From Promethearchaeota archaeon (GTDB lineage: Archaea > Asgardarchaeota > Thorarchaeia > Thorarchaeales > Thorarchaeaceae): DNA of 64,000 nucleotides. Under the pieces are notes generated by a model that was not told where the DNA came from, did not search any database, and was given only the letters and a program-made list of their open reading frames with translations. This document shows positions 9,045 to 18,222 of this stretch, one piece after another. The translations under genes and the position numbers were made by a program. The stretch lies in assembly GCA_014728035.1 (NCBI GenBank), contig WJMJ01000062.1:23558-87557 (forward strand), written 5' to 3'. Within the stretch, counting starts at the first letter, position 1; every line of letters begins with the position of its first letter.

Positions 9045-10844
9045 GTGATAAAATTGAGCGAAGATAATGAACACAAAACCGTCGTTATTGACCTAGAGGA
9101 AACCGAAAGAAGTAGAATCGGTGAACTCAGCGATTTGGAAGCAAGCGAAGCCTCTGGTGTACTGAGTGTTAACAACATTTCAGAAGCAAATAGAATCTGG
9201 AATGTTCGAGTACTTCTTAATGATAGCCGTACAAAAACCAGCTATTCAGAGGATGTATTGCAAGCCGGAGAGATTGATACGGGTGGAAGATGGGAGAGTC
9301 AATACACAATCACTATTGATAAACCAATTCTCACTCTAACAGAAGTATATGACACATGTCAAACAGTAGAAACAGAGTTACCACATTGGGCATATGTTCA
9401 TGGAAAAGACAATCCAGTCAAAATTACCATTGTTGTCAAGAATGAAACGGATGGGCAGATGGACAATATCATTCTAAATAAGACCATACCTCCAGAATTA
9501 ATGGATGTCAAAATAGAGAGTTCAAAATCAGGTGTAGCTGAATATGATGAGGGGACAAGACAAATCGTCTGGAAAGACTTCATCATCTATCCCAATGAAG
9601 ACTCTCAGATAGTCATTACTGCAACAGCAAATGTTGAAGATGTAGAACCGAAAAATGCAGGGGAAATAGTGGTAACATATAGAGCAGAAGGCCAGCAAAG
9701 ATCAGCGTTACTACCTGATATGACCGCGCTCACAGAATTCCTCTCTGGAATTGACACTGCTGAAACACAGCCAAATCAGTGGGAAGTCACATTAGAGTGT
9801 GGAAATGAGAGCGACCTCATGGTTAGGTTGGATAAAGCCGCTGTAATTCTAACACCTGAAGATGGTGGAGCTGATACCAAAATGATTGATGAAACGCCTT
9901 CAGCAAAACTAGCACCTGGTGAGGAATGGAGTGCATCATTTGAGATTGAAAGTAAATCACCACCTCAATGTACACCTGAAGTTACGTATACACCAATGAG
10001 AGTGATTACAAATAGGGTGCTTGGTACTGTTGAGAAAGTGCCACAAACAATTCCAGTATACAAGATAGAATATACCAAGGTATTTGATCCACCAGAAGTC
10101 AATAGCTTCGACAAAACACCTGTGGAAGTCGAAATTGAATTAAAGAATGCTGGAACTGCTAGACTGAATGAGATAATAATAATTGATCAAATGCCTGACG
10201 ACATAATGCCACCAAAAGCAGAACATGTTTCAATATGGATTCGAGGAGAAGAATACACTGGTGAGTTTGATTTAGTTATCGACCCAGATGACCAAAATCC
10301 GGAAGTTCCACACCAGATTACTATTCATATCAAAAATCTGAAAGATTCTGTAGGAGAAATTCAACCAGGAGAAGTTGTCAAAGTCAATTATGCTATCATG
10401 GCGTGGCGAAATAGACCTGAGAAGGAGTATCCGTCACCAATCCATTGTAAAGCAAATACGTTCCCACCAGGGCTCGAAGCAGAAGTTTCTAGTCCAGAAG
10501 ATGGCCATAAATTGGGAATTGTCTACAAGAAGAGACGAATCTCTGTTAAGAAGGCAATCAACAAGGGAGCGAATCCTGGAGAATATACTGTTGTACTCAT
10601 CGTGGAAAACAAGGGTGAAGTCACAGTTGAGAATGTAGAAGTGACAGATTGGATTCCAATGGGCTTTGAATTTGTATCGGTTGACCCAGCAGATGAATCC
10701 CCGACATTGAGTAATATTGCAGATGGTACCAACATGGTGTGGAAATGGACCAGGATGAACCCAGGCGACAAGACAAAACTCAGAGTTGCTGTCCAAGGAG
10801 AAGGAGAATACGAACGACGAGAGCCTGCAGTGGCTTCAGATTAA
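9045..10844 (+). CDS. DUF11 repeat-domain protein
   Basis: 599 residues starting at GTG. It is built from beta-sandwich repeats of the DUF11 type: around residues 105-220 (NKTIPPELMDVKIES... and a W-containing strand), around 345-470, and around 490-590, where the classic VENKGEVTVENVEVTDWIP motif is clear. DUF11 domains usually occur in secreted or surface proteins. Here I find no signal peptide, no membrane anchor and no sorting tail, so the protein looks cytosolic unless the true start lies elsewhere. It is rich in Asp and Glu. A bidirectional-looking terminator follows directly. Role unknown, perhaps scaffold or adhesion. Confidence 0.85.
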   Translation: MIKLSEDNEHKTVVIDLEETERSRIGELSDLEASEASGVLSVNNISEANRIWNVRVLLNDSRTKTSYSEDVLQAGEIDTGGRWESQYTITIDKPILTLTEVYDTCQTVETELPHWAYVHGKDNPVKITIVVKNETDGQMDNIILNKTIPPELMDVKIESSKSGVAEYDEGTRQIVWKDFIIYPNEDSQIVITATANVEDVEPKNAGEIVVTYRAEGQQRSALLPDMTALTEFLSGIDTAETQPNQWEVTLECGNESDLMVRLDKAAVILTPEDGGADTKMIDETPSAKLAPGEEWSASFEIESKSPPQCTPEVTYTPMRVITNRVLGTVEKVPQTIPVYKIEYTKVFDPPEVNSFDKTPVEVEIELKNAGTARLNEIIIIDQMPDDIMPPKAEHVSIWIRGEEYTGEFDLVIDPDDQNPEVPHQITIHIKNLKDSVGEIQPGEVVKVNYAIMAWRNRPEKEYPSPIHCKANTFPPGLEAEVSSPEDGHKLGIVYKKRRISVKKAINKGANPGEYTVVLIVENKGEVTVENVEVTDWIPMGFEFVSVDPADESPTLSNIADGTNMVWKWTRMNPGDKTKLRVAVQGEGEYERREPAVASD

Positions 10845-10860
10845 TAAAAAATCACCCATG

Positions 10861-10891
10861 AGAATTGTGGGGCAATTAAGCCCCCAATTCT
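10861..10891. terminator. Hairpin between convergent genes
   Basis: A 12-bp stem (AGAATTG, one bulged T, then GGGGC, pairing with GCCCCCAATTCT) closes a six-base AATTAA loop. It is followed by a T-rich stretch on the plus side. It sits between the convergent DUF11 gene and the small minus-strand gene and could serve both. Confidence 0.65.
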
Positions 10892-10896
10892 ACACT

Positions 10897-11247
10897 TTAT
10901 TTCGAAACAGTTTCTTTTTCCAAAGCACTAATTTCTTCACGAGTTGCTTCTAGTTCCTTGTCAATATCTTCAAGAGGGATATAATCGTCATCATCTTCAA
11001 GATGGGTGTCAAGTGTATACATGACTTGAAAACCAGATAACGTCTTATGTAGAGCATTGGCGGTTTCAATTATTGCACTCCCGAGGTCAGCTTCCTCCAT
11101 CTCACCATTTGATTCATGACGATAGATGAAGTCGTATGCTCCTCTAATAGGCGTGAAGCCAAGTTCGAGAAGCTTGTTAATTACTGCTGCTGGAGATGCA
11201 CCTTCACTGTTGAACCATACTGATACACGAGTCACATAATTTGGCAT
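10897..11247 (-). CDS. Small conserved-looking hypothetical protein
   Basis: 116 residues from ATG 11247 (MPNYVTRVSVWF). A GAGGT ribosome binding site lies about nine bases upstream and makes this start better than the TTG at 11262. The first 75 residues look like a small alpha/beta domain. Residues 80-116 are very acidic (LEDDDDYIPLED) and end in a short coiled-coil-like helix. No signal peptide, Cys motif or recognised family. It follows the archaeosine genes on the same strand with a 88-base gap, so it may be part of that transcript or have its own promoter. Confidence 0.7.
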   Translation of the reverse strand: MPNYVTRVSVWFNSEGASPAAVINKLLELGFTPIRGAYDFIYRHESNGEMEEADLGSAIIETANALHKTLSGFQVMYTLDTHLEDDDDYIPLEDIDKELEATREEISALEKETVSK

Positions 11248-11335
11248 GATTGTATACCTCAAATTCTTTCGGATAGATTCAATCCTTTTTGATTTCCTTT
11301 AAGCCTTTTCTGACTAGCTCTTTTTCTAGATTTCC

Positions 11336-12418
11336 CTATATATGATGCATTAAAGATACATCTTCATGGGATAGAATGTGTTGCCATTCTCGTTTACAGT
11401 CACAGGATAAACTCCCAAAGACGATTGGATTTTGTTCGAGGGAAAACGACCTAATTGCTTTAACAAAGGAGGTATCACAATCTCCACAATTGTGTGTTCC
11501 TCTAGACTTGCCTGCAGCAACAGGATCACATACAATAGTTACTTGGGAATCCACTGCTTCACGAGCCTGTTTCAAAATCTCAACAACTGTCCATAACCAA
11601 GGTGGCCGATAATCCCGAGCTCTCCAGAGTTTTTCAACTAGAGTATAAGACTGTACATTGACCGGATTAACAGACACTGTCGAAACTCCGAGTTCTGCAG
11701 CTTTCACAATAGTTGAAACTGAATCAAGCAATGCATCTCGTTCTGTAAGAAAGGGAGGTTTTACAAGGACATATGCTCTAATTCCAATGTTGTATTCTTT
11801 ACAGGTTTCTAATGCTTTTGTGAAATCATCGAGAGTAAATCCTTTGTTAATACATATAGATCGAATACTATCGCTGATGCTTTCAAGTCCGATACCAATC
11901 TCAACGATTCTATCACCTAAAATGCATCGGATATCACTCATTAGAGAGTCATTAACATACTCTGGACGTGATTCAATTACTACTTGCTCAACTCGGTCAT
12001 CTTCACTTATTTTTTGAAGAATTTCGGACCTTGCACTATCCGATACTTCTCTCGAGTCTAGGAAACTACCACTTGTATACAGCTTGACGGATATAGGAGA
12101 CTCCTTGTCATCAACAGCATGCATTGCAGTTTGAAACTGGTGTACTATCTGCTCACTAGTAGGTGGCTCTTCAGTCCCATCCAGAAGATAGCTACACATT
12201 GTACAACCGCCAGACTCGCTAGAAGCATGAGAACATCCAACAGTTGAAAGAACAATAGAAAGAGCTGTACCAATCTTATTACCTAACCGAGTAGGTACAA
12301 TCCATTTTGATGCAGGACGACTGAGGTCTCGTTTCTTTCTCTTTTTAATTGAATCTTTTCTCGCTGTTCTAGCTATCTCCGCAATTGCATCACGTAGAAT
12401 ATTGTTTTGATTGGCCAT
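11336..12418 (-). CDS. raSEA: Archaeosine biosynthesis radical SAM protein RaSEA
   Basis: Radical SAM enzyme that, with ArcS, converts the lysine adduct of preQ0-tRNA (q0kN-tRNA) to archaeosine at G15 of the D-loop. The iron-sulfur cysteines are spaced C-X9-C-X2-C (GCSHASSESGGCTMC, near residues 62-75), an unusual spacing typical of this family. The rest is a radical SAM barrel, with a later CGDC motif and C-terminal cysteines. The start at ATG 12418 is preceded by GTGAT, a good match to the anti-Shine-Dalgarno. The GTG at 12427 would overlap the arcS stop codon but is more likely part of that ribosome binding site. Directly downstream of arcS on the same strand. Firm by sequence and by context. 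Confidence 0.92.
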   Translation of the reverse strand: MANQNNILRDAIAEIARTARKDSIKKRKKRDLSRPASKWIVPTRLGNKIGTALSIVLSTVGCSHASSESGGCTMCSYLLDGTEEPPTSEQIVHQFQTAMHAVDDKESPISVKLYTSGSFLDSREVSDSARSEILQKISEDDRVEQVVIESRPEYVNDSLMSDIRCILGDRIVEIGIGLESISDSIRSICINKGFTLDDFTKALETCKEYNIGIRAYVLVKPPFLTERDALLDSVSTIVKAAELGVSTVSVNPVNVQSYTLVEKLWRARDYRPPWLWTVVEILKQAREAVDSQVTIVCDPVAAGKSRGTHNCGDCDTSFVKAIRSFSLEQNPIVFGSLSCDCKREWQHILSHEDVSLMHHI

Positions 12419-12423
12419 GGCTA

Positions 12424-14334
12424 TCACTTCACTTTGTGACGGAATGAAATTGCTTCTCCGTAATCAAGTTCACACATTTCTCTACCAGACATCTCACTTC
12501 GTCCAACAGCAACAACATTGTTGTCTTCGTTCAACACAATCACCTCATCACCAGGCCGTATAGAATAATCAGCATTCTTCACACCTACTGCAAAAAGAGC
12601 GCCTCCACGAACTTTGGCTCCTTCAAATCGGGCCCAGTATTTTTCAAGAGGTTGAATCAGTTCTCCACCATAAAGGGTGAGTGAGAGAGAGCCATTGCTT
12701 GCAACAAATGCACAAGTCTGTTCTTTGTCAATTTTACTAAGAACCATCCGGTATAGTTTTCCTTTTAGTTTAGCTTTGTCAGGAATTAGGAGATTTCCCG
12801 CACTAGTTCCAAATTGAAAATCTGCAGTTGCTCTGAGTGTGTCTCTAAGTTCTGTAGAAGGACTAGGTTCTAGATTTTGATCGCGTTTCAATTTTTCGAG
12901 CGTTTTCGATAGGTTCGTCAGAGACTCCCTCCGCGTTGCTGAACCTGATATTTCTGTATAGATGATGTTTTGGCGAATTTTATTCTCCGCGAGTTCAATA
13001 ATTGATCGATAACCCCCAGTTGCATGTGCGACAACAGGAACAGATTTGTCAAATTTTCCAAGATGGTCCACTAACGTATCGGCAGCAATGTGTAACTCTT
13101 CCGCATCCCAGTTTCCAGTTACAGGTATGTCATAATTAGCTGCAGGAAATATACGTTCGAGCTCGCGAGGGACAAGACCAAGAGGTGAAGTAAGAATAAC
13201 TTCAGACAGTTGATGCTTGACAGAACCAAGTGCTGAATCAATTGCACGTTGAAACCTTTTATGGGATCTAGAATCAGAATAGGGTTTTCTAGCTGAACAC
13301 GGTAAGAGTAATACAGCTTTTTTCTGTGTGGGTGGTTGATATCGATTCTTTACAAAATCTCTGAATCGTCTAACTAAAGGAGCGAAATAAGACTCGGGAC
13401 CAATTAGTGGCACTATACCTGAACCTGCAGTTGGAGTAAATTCCTCCAGATATGAATAAAATATAGAATCAATTCTACGTAGAAATCCCACCATATTTGG
13501 ATTTGCATGAGTTAGACTCTCAATGAACCATCGAAGCCGACCATTGTTAGCCATCTGTATGCTCTGAGAAAGGATAACTCGATACAATGTAAGATTATGA
13601 TGGAAGAGAACATCAAAACGCTGCTTGTCTTGTAGATTGTTAATAATTACATCATTGCATGCAGGACATGAACAGAAACGCTCTTCGGAATGTTCATCAA
13701 AGGTTTCGGGGACAAACTTCCACAACCGAATATCTTGTGCAGCTGCTTCTTGTGCTCTACTTACATCAATTATGTCGAACCCCAAGTAAATCAAAAGAGG
13801 AAGCATGTATGGTTCAATTCTGCCCAAAGCAAATACGGTCCAAGAAAGGGGAGTTGACACTCTCAACCGAATTGAATGCAAATCTTTTTGCCCAAGGTCA
13901 CCATCAAATTGAAAGGACGATGAACGAATTCCAAACGAGTTTCCCTCAGAAATGAAAGCAGTAAATGTGTCCAATGGAAGATTCGGATTCGTCCTAAGGA
14001 CTGCACGAGAACAGGTTTCCGAGTCTGAATATTCAAGCACACTCATTTGATACTTAAGCAGTGATCTGTGCGATTCAGCATTGAACAATGAAGTGTTTGG
14101 TATTGACGGTAGGAAGAAGGGTTCAGAGCCTATTGGAACACTTGATTTTGTAGTAAGAGGGGGTAGGGCCAATAAGGAGAGAGATTCCCTGCAGAACTCC
14201 CTATCAAGTACACAGAAAGGTAGATCTGTTCCAGGCCCGGAGAGAGCAGGTAAATCTATTCTTTTATCACTGGTCTCAAATTCTCCTTGCCGTATCGGAC
14301 CATCGTGACCTTTACTAAACAAAAACCGTGTCAT
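12424..14334 (-). CDS. arcS: Archaeosine synthase ArcS (tRNA-guanine transglycosylase-like)
   Basis: 636 residues. It attaches lysine to preQ0 at position 15 of tRNA, the step before RaSEA. The N-terminal half has the degenerate transglycosylase-like fold, with a cysteine cluster near residues 222-226 (CSCPAC). The middle carries the ArcS signature PCSARKPYSDSRSH near residue 344, which is conserved in the family and thought to be catalytic. The last 80 residues are a PUA domain (GGALFAVGV...RPGDEVIVLNED) that binds tRNA. Length matches the full-size archaeal enzyme. It lies between a DUF1998 helicase and raSEA on the same strand, separated by 10 bases or less. The transglycosylase that inserts preQ0 (TgtA) is not in the window. 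Confidence 0.93.
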   Translation of the reverse strand: MTRFLFSKGHDGPIRQGEFETSDKRIDLPALSGPGTDLPFCVLDREFCRESLSLLALPPLTTKSSVPIGSEPFFLPSIPNTSLFNAESHRSLLKYQMSVLEYSDSETCSRAVLRTNPNLPLDTFTAFISEGNSFGIRSSSFQFDGDLGQKDLHSIRLRVSTPLSWTVFALGRIEPYMLPLLIYLGFDIIDVSRAQEAAAQDIRLWKFVPETFDEHSEERFCSCPACNDVIINNLQDKQRFDVLFHHNLTLYRVILSQSIQMANNGRLRWFIESLTHANPNMVGFLRRIDSIFYSYLEEFTPTAGSGIVPLIGPESYFAPLVRRFRDFVKNRYQPPTQKKAVLLLPCSARKPYSDSRSHKRFQRAIDSALGSVKHQLSEVILTSPLGLVPRELERIFPAANYDIPVTGNWDAEELHIAADTLVDHLGKFDKSVPVVAHATGGYRSIIELAENKIRQNIIYTEISGSATRRESLTNLSKTLEKLKRDQNLEPSPSTELRDTLRATADFQFGTSAGNLLIPDKAKLKGKLYRMVLSKIDKEQTCAFVASNGSLSLTLYGGELIQPLEKYWARFEGAKVRGGALFAVGVKNADYSIRPGDEVIVLNEDNNVVAVGRSEMSGREMCELDYGEAISFRHKVK

Positions 14335-14344
14335 GTCATCATCT

Positions 14345-16972
14345 CTATACTAGTGGTTGATAACCCAAATAATCATCAATATCTACCGAGGTCTCAGTAT
14401 GTTCTAGTATTCTCTTTATACTATCTAAAGCACCATATCTGAACAGAGGACTATTATTATTTCCACAATAATACGAGTAGGTGCATAAAGGACATCCATC
14501 AACCGTCTTGCAGTCACACTCTTTGAGTATTGTTTTTGTTCTTCTTAGAGCTTCATCGAACCTTTTGAATAGCAGCTTTGAAGCACCATTTCCCCCAGGG
14601 CTTCCGTCGTACACAAAGATGATACCAGAATCCCCCATTGAAACACCCCCAATCTCTCTAGTTCCACCACCAGTTAACATGTCACTTGATTCGATTATCA
14701 CATGTTCTAAAGCATGAAAAGAACCACCATAAAGCTCAGCTGGACCCATAACAGGACCTTCTAACTGATTCAACTTTCCGGCAATGTATTCATTGATAGG
14801 TTTGACTGGCTCAGGTGCACGAAAAGCGAATCCACGAGTACTGAATTTGTACTCGATAGGGAGAGGAAGATCTAATCGTTCTAAAACCTTACCAGATCGT
14901 GTTTCTCTTTTCATATATCCATAAACGGTTTGTGTCATCTCTAGAGTACAATAGAGCATTTTCAACCCAAGAATAGTTTCTTCTTCATTAACACTGATAA
15001 TTTCTGGAAAAGTTTGATAAAGTGGTCGAGTATGAAAAGAACGGTCTTCAAGAGGAACTACTTTTGCTCTCCCAAGACCTGGAGTATATTTGAAATCAAC
15101 AGACATGAAATTCTGTCCTCCATGCAAATACACAGCTCCAGGATGCAGTTCTTGAGCAGCCATTGGCATTGACCTCTCACCAAGAGTTTTCTTATCTAGC
15201 TTGATTTGAACGGTATCCCCGATACCGCGAATGCTATAACTGCGCCATTTTTTCTGAGCGGTTTCATAGTTTGCAACTCTAACATTGCCATCAGAGTCGA
15301 TACGTAATAATCCTTCATCAACCAGTTTGTCGAGAATCTTTCCCTGTTTCGGAAATGTTGAAACATGCAGTTTGTTACTGAAAGCAGCAGCAATGAGTTG
15401 ATAATAACTCACCACTTCGTTATCAGGTTCCATATACGCCGCGTCAACATCTGTGAAATATTTGTCTGGCTTGTGTTTGTAGAAAGAAGAAATCGGATCC
15501 TTTTCACGAAGAGCTAACACTGCAACACTTTCTTGCCCTTTTCTTCCAGCTCTGCCAATTCGCTGTGTCAGTCGTGTTATTGAAACAATCATACTCACAA
15601 CACTGTCTAAATCACCAATATCTATCCCAAGTTCCAAGGTTGGTGTAGAAACCAAGACTTGAAGCTTACCAGATTTGAACTGATTCTCAACTCTATTACG
15701 ATACTTCTTTGGCAACCCAGCACGATGAACCATGGAACGAATACCAATATCGCGAAGAAGCATGTTGAGAACTTCGGCTTCCGAATGAGTGTTTCCAAAT
15801 ACGAGAGTCTTAAATCCACCAGCACGAAGCATGCGGACTAAGTTTACAATCATACCATACTTACTTCTGACCTCTGGATAAAACATCATAAAATGGATAG
15901 GCCCTCGTTTTGCAGAGGTTGATTCAATGAGTTGACAATCCGTATCAAAAAGCAAATCTGCAAACTCTTTCGGGTTTGATATAGTTGCAGAAGCACCTAT
16001 CTTCTGAAACTCGCCAGATTCCAACTCTAATCGTTTTAAGATATAGTAGACATTTGAACCCATTGACCCAGTATAGAGATGAATCTCATCAAGTACTACG
16101 TATTTGACTGTTCGAAGAAGGGGAATAAGCTGAGACCTCGTATATCCAAGATGGTAATGAAGTACATCAGGATTAGTAAGAAGTAGGTCAGGTGGTTGAT
16201 CATAGATTTTTCGTCTATCAGTCTGAGCTACATCTCCATCGAAAATACTTACTGTTAAACTGGATTTTTCGCACATCTGTTTGATTTTCTCAAATTGGTC
16301 TCGTGCAAGAGCTTTAGTTGGATATATTAGTAGAGCTCTAACTCCAGGATTCATAAAACTCTCTTGAATGGTCTCGGTTAGTTTTTGTATAATAGGAAGA
16401 ATAAAACCCTCAGTTTTCCCTTGTGCAGTAGGAGCAGCTATAACCGCATTCTTTCCAGACTGTATGGCATCGAATGCTTCTTCCTGAAACCGATAGAGGT
16501 TCCCGATTCCTTTTTTCTTTAGAAAACTTTTGAGTTGGCGAGAAATCACCAATTCATCGATAGTGCAACCATATTCAGCATCGGTTGCAGGCATGTATTC
16601 ATATTTTACAAGGTAATCTACACCTGCATCAAGGATAGAGGATATTTCTATTGGAATCTTGGAGAAGGAAGTACCTCCTTTTTCGATTATTTCTCGTATC
16701 TCTGTTTCAGATTGTACTTTGCTGTGCTTTCGTGTTTTTCTAGTTTTTCTTCCTGTTGAAGCAGGCTTAGATGGAAAATACTTTGATGATTCGGATGGAA
16801 TCTTTCCAGATTGAATAGCCTTTGTGTAGGCATCATATGCATCAAATAAATCGGTATTCTTTCCACCAATAGATAATTCAGCACCACACCCTGTGCAGAG
16901 AACAGTCCAAACTGGGCCACCCTGTTTGATATCCAGTTTTGAACCACACTTTGCACAATGTAGGACAGGCAT
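14345..16972 (-). CDS. DEAD/DEAH-box helicase with C-terminal DUF1998 (MrfA/Hrq1-like)
   Basis: 875 residues from ATG 16972. A GGTGAT ribosome binding site four bases upstream favours this ATG over the GTG at 16981. The N-terminus has a zinc ribbon (CAKC...CTGC). The helicase core shows motif I (APTAQGKTEG), DEIH box, SAT motif and a C-terminal RIGRAGRKGQ motif VI. The end carries the DUF1998 cysteine set (CDCKTVDGCPLC, then YYCGN.N), as in the repair helicases MrfA and Hrq1. Likely an ATP-driven DNA helicase for repair. It heads a minus-strand unit with arcS and raSEA, which is unexpected for its role and may simply be shared transcription. Confidence 0.9.
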   Translation of the reverse strand: MPVLHCAKCGSKLDIKQGGPVWTVLCTGCGAELSIGGKNTDLFDAYDAYTKAIQSGKIPSESSKYFPSKPASTGRKTRKTRKHSKVQSETEIREIIEKGGTSFSKIPIEISSILDAGVDYLVKYEYMPATDAEYGCTIDELVISRQLKSFLKKKGIGNLYRFQEEAFDAIQSGKNAVIAAPTAQGKTEGFILPIIQKLTETIQESFMNPGVRALLIYPTKALARDQFEKIKQMCEKSSLTVSIFDGDVAQTDRRKIYDQPPDLLLTNPDVLHYHLGYTRSQLIPLLRTVKYVVLDEIHLYTGSMGSNVYYILKRLELESGEFQKIGASATISNPKEFADLLFDTDCQLIESTSAKRGPIHFMMFYPEVRSKYGMIVNLVRMLRAGGFKTLVFGNTHSEAEVLNMLLRDIGIRSMVHRAGLPKKYRNRVENQFKSGKLQVLVSTPTLELGIDIGDLDSVVSMIVSITRLTQRIGRAGRKGQESVAVLALREKDPISSFYKHKPDKYFTDVDAAYMEPDNEVVSYYQLIAAAFSNKLHVSTFPKQGKILDKLVDEGLLRIDSDGNVRVANYETAQKKWRSYSIRGIGDTVQIKLDKKTLGERSMPMAAQELHPGAVYLHGGQNFMSVDFKYTPGLGRAKVVPLEDRSFHTRPLYQTFPEIISVNEEETILGLKMLYCTLEMTQTVYGYMKRETRSGKVLERLDLPLPIEYKFSTRGFAFRAPEPVKPINEYIAGKLNQLEGPVMGPAELYGGSFHALEHVIIESSDMLTGGGTREIGGVSMGDSGIIFVYDGSPGGNGASKLLFKRFDEALRRTKTILKECDCKTVDGCPLCTYSYYCGNNNSPLFRYGALDSIKRILEHTETSVDIDDYLGYQPLV

Positions 16973-17038
16973 TTTAATCACCGATTAGCAAAGGTTTGCA
17001 GGATACAAATCTTATCAAAGTTTGGCACTAACACTGAT

Positions 17039-17055
17039 TCTCATTATGAATGAGA
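17039..17055. promoter_or_regulatory. Inverted repeat in the B12-sensor promoter region
   Basis: TCTCATT-ATG-AATGAGA, a perfect 7-bp inverted repeat with a 3-base centre. It lies between the divergent helicase and B12-binding genes, upstream of a second inverted repeat. It could be an operator half of a two-site arrangement. Function is inference. Confidence 0.4.
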
Positions 17056-17063
17056 GTTTCTGA

Positions 17064-17089
17064 AAACTAAATCAATCTACATTTAGTTT
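17064..17089. promoter_or_regulatory. Inverted repeat overlapping the probable TATA box of the B12-sensor operon
   Basis: AAACTAAAT, eight bases, ATTTAGTTT: a perfect 9-bp inverted repeat. The right arm overlaps the AT-rich ATTTAGTTTAAG box, which lies at the distance expected for a TATA element of a leaderless or near-leaderless transcript starting at 17122. A protein bound here would block TBP, so a repressor operator is plausible. In RNA it could also fold as a hairpin if transcription starts earlier. Confidence 0.45.
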
Positions 17090-17121
17090 AAGCTACACTA
17101 GTAACATTTAATCAGACTAAA

Positions 17122-18219
17122 ATGGATATACGAATATTATTTTGTGAGGGACCGCAAGTGGAAAAGCATCGAATGGTAAGTCAGATAATATCCGATAATA
17201 TGGACCAATTAGTTGAGGAACTTATCTCATGTCAATGGGAAATAGATACAGAAATAGCAGATCGATATTCTGAACCGCTCATTGAAAAATGCAAAGAGGA
17301 TATTGCATATCACCTGGAATTTTTAGCAACAGCAGTTCGAGTTCAGAGTACTGCAATCTTCAACTCGTATTTGAGATGGACAAAAGTGCTATTCTCAAAT
17401 CTTGGAGTTCCAGAAAAGGAATTTTTAGATAATCTTGAGTGTATTAAGAAAATTTTACCTGCATATCTTTCAGATGAGATTCAAAATATACCAATTGAGT
17501 ATATAGATATAGGAATCAAAGAGCTCGCTTTGGCTAGCTCAGACCTTCCCACATTGATGGGAGAAGATATCCCTATGGCTGCTATAGCAACACAGTATCT
17601 CGACGCACTCCTGAAGGGGAATCGCCGTGCTGCAAGTGCACTGATTATGGATACAGTGAATGAAGGTAGAGAGATAAAAGAGATATATCTGAATATTTTC
17701 GAAAGAACTCAATACGAAATTGGTAGACTTTGGCAAACAAATCAAATCAATGTCGCTCAGGAACACTATTGTACTGCAGCAACACAACTCATTATGGCAC
17801 AATTATATCCATATCTCTTTAGTTCGAAAAAGAAGAATCTCAATATGGTAGCAACTTGTATCTCAGGAGAATTGCATGAGATTGGAATCAGAATGGTGGC
17901 TGACTTGTTTGAGATTGACGGATGGAATACATTCTACTTGGGTGCAAGTACACCGAGAAAAGACATTATTCAAACAATAATAGATAGAGATGTTCAATTA
18001 GTTGCAATCTCAGCCACTTTGCCAACCAATATACCTGAAGTACAGGAATTGATAGAAGAAATTCGAGCTCAGGACAATCTCACACATGTTAAAATTATTG
18101 TTGGAGGACGTCCATTCGGAATGGACCCAAATCTTTGGAAAACTGTTGGAGCAGACGGAACAGCACGAAATGCTGAAGATGCAGTTAAAGTAGGAAACAT
18201 GCTTGTTCAAGGAGATTGA
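17122..18219 (+). CDS. Cobalamin-binding sensor protein (B12-binding cap and Rossmann domains)
   Basis: 365 residues. The N-terminal 145 residues are helical and unassigned. Residues of about 150-235 resemble the helical cap (B12-binding-2) domain of methionine synthase and CarH-type regulators. Residues of about 240-362 are the Rossmann cobalamin domain, with E250-L-H252-E-I-G255, a variant of DxHxxG in which His252 would be the lower axial cobalt ligand, then the SAT and VGGRPFG motifs. No methyltransferase domain or MerR/HTH domain is present, so it looks like a sensor. The gene is followed three bases later by a histidine kinase. The start ATG has no Shine-Dalgarno and a TATA-like box lies about 30 bases upstream, which fits a leaderless transcript. 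Confidence 0.85.
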   Translation: MDIRILFCEGPQVEKHRMVSQIISDNMDQLVEELISCQWEIDTEIADRYSEPLIEKCKEDIAYHLEFLATAVRVQSTAIFNSYLRWTKVLFSNLGVPEKEFLDNLECIKKILPAYLSDEIQNIPIEYIDIGIKELALASSDLPTLMGEDIPMAAIATQYLDALLKGNRRAASALIMDTVNEGREIKEIYLNIFERTQYEIGRLWQTNQINVAQEHYCTAATQLIMAQLYPYLFSSKKKNLNMVATCISGELHEIGIRMVADLFEIDGWNTFYLGASTPRKDIIQTIIDRDVQLVAISATLPTNIPEVQELIEEIRAQDNLTHVKIIVGGRPFGMDPNLWKTVGADGTARNAEDAVKVGNMLVQGD

Positions 18220-18222
18220 TTC

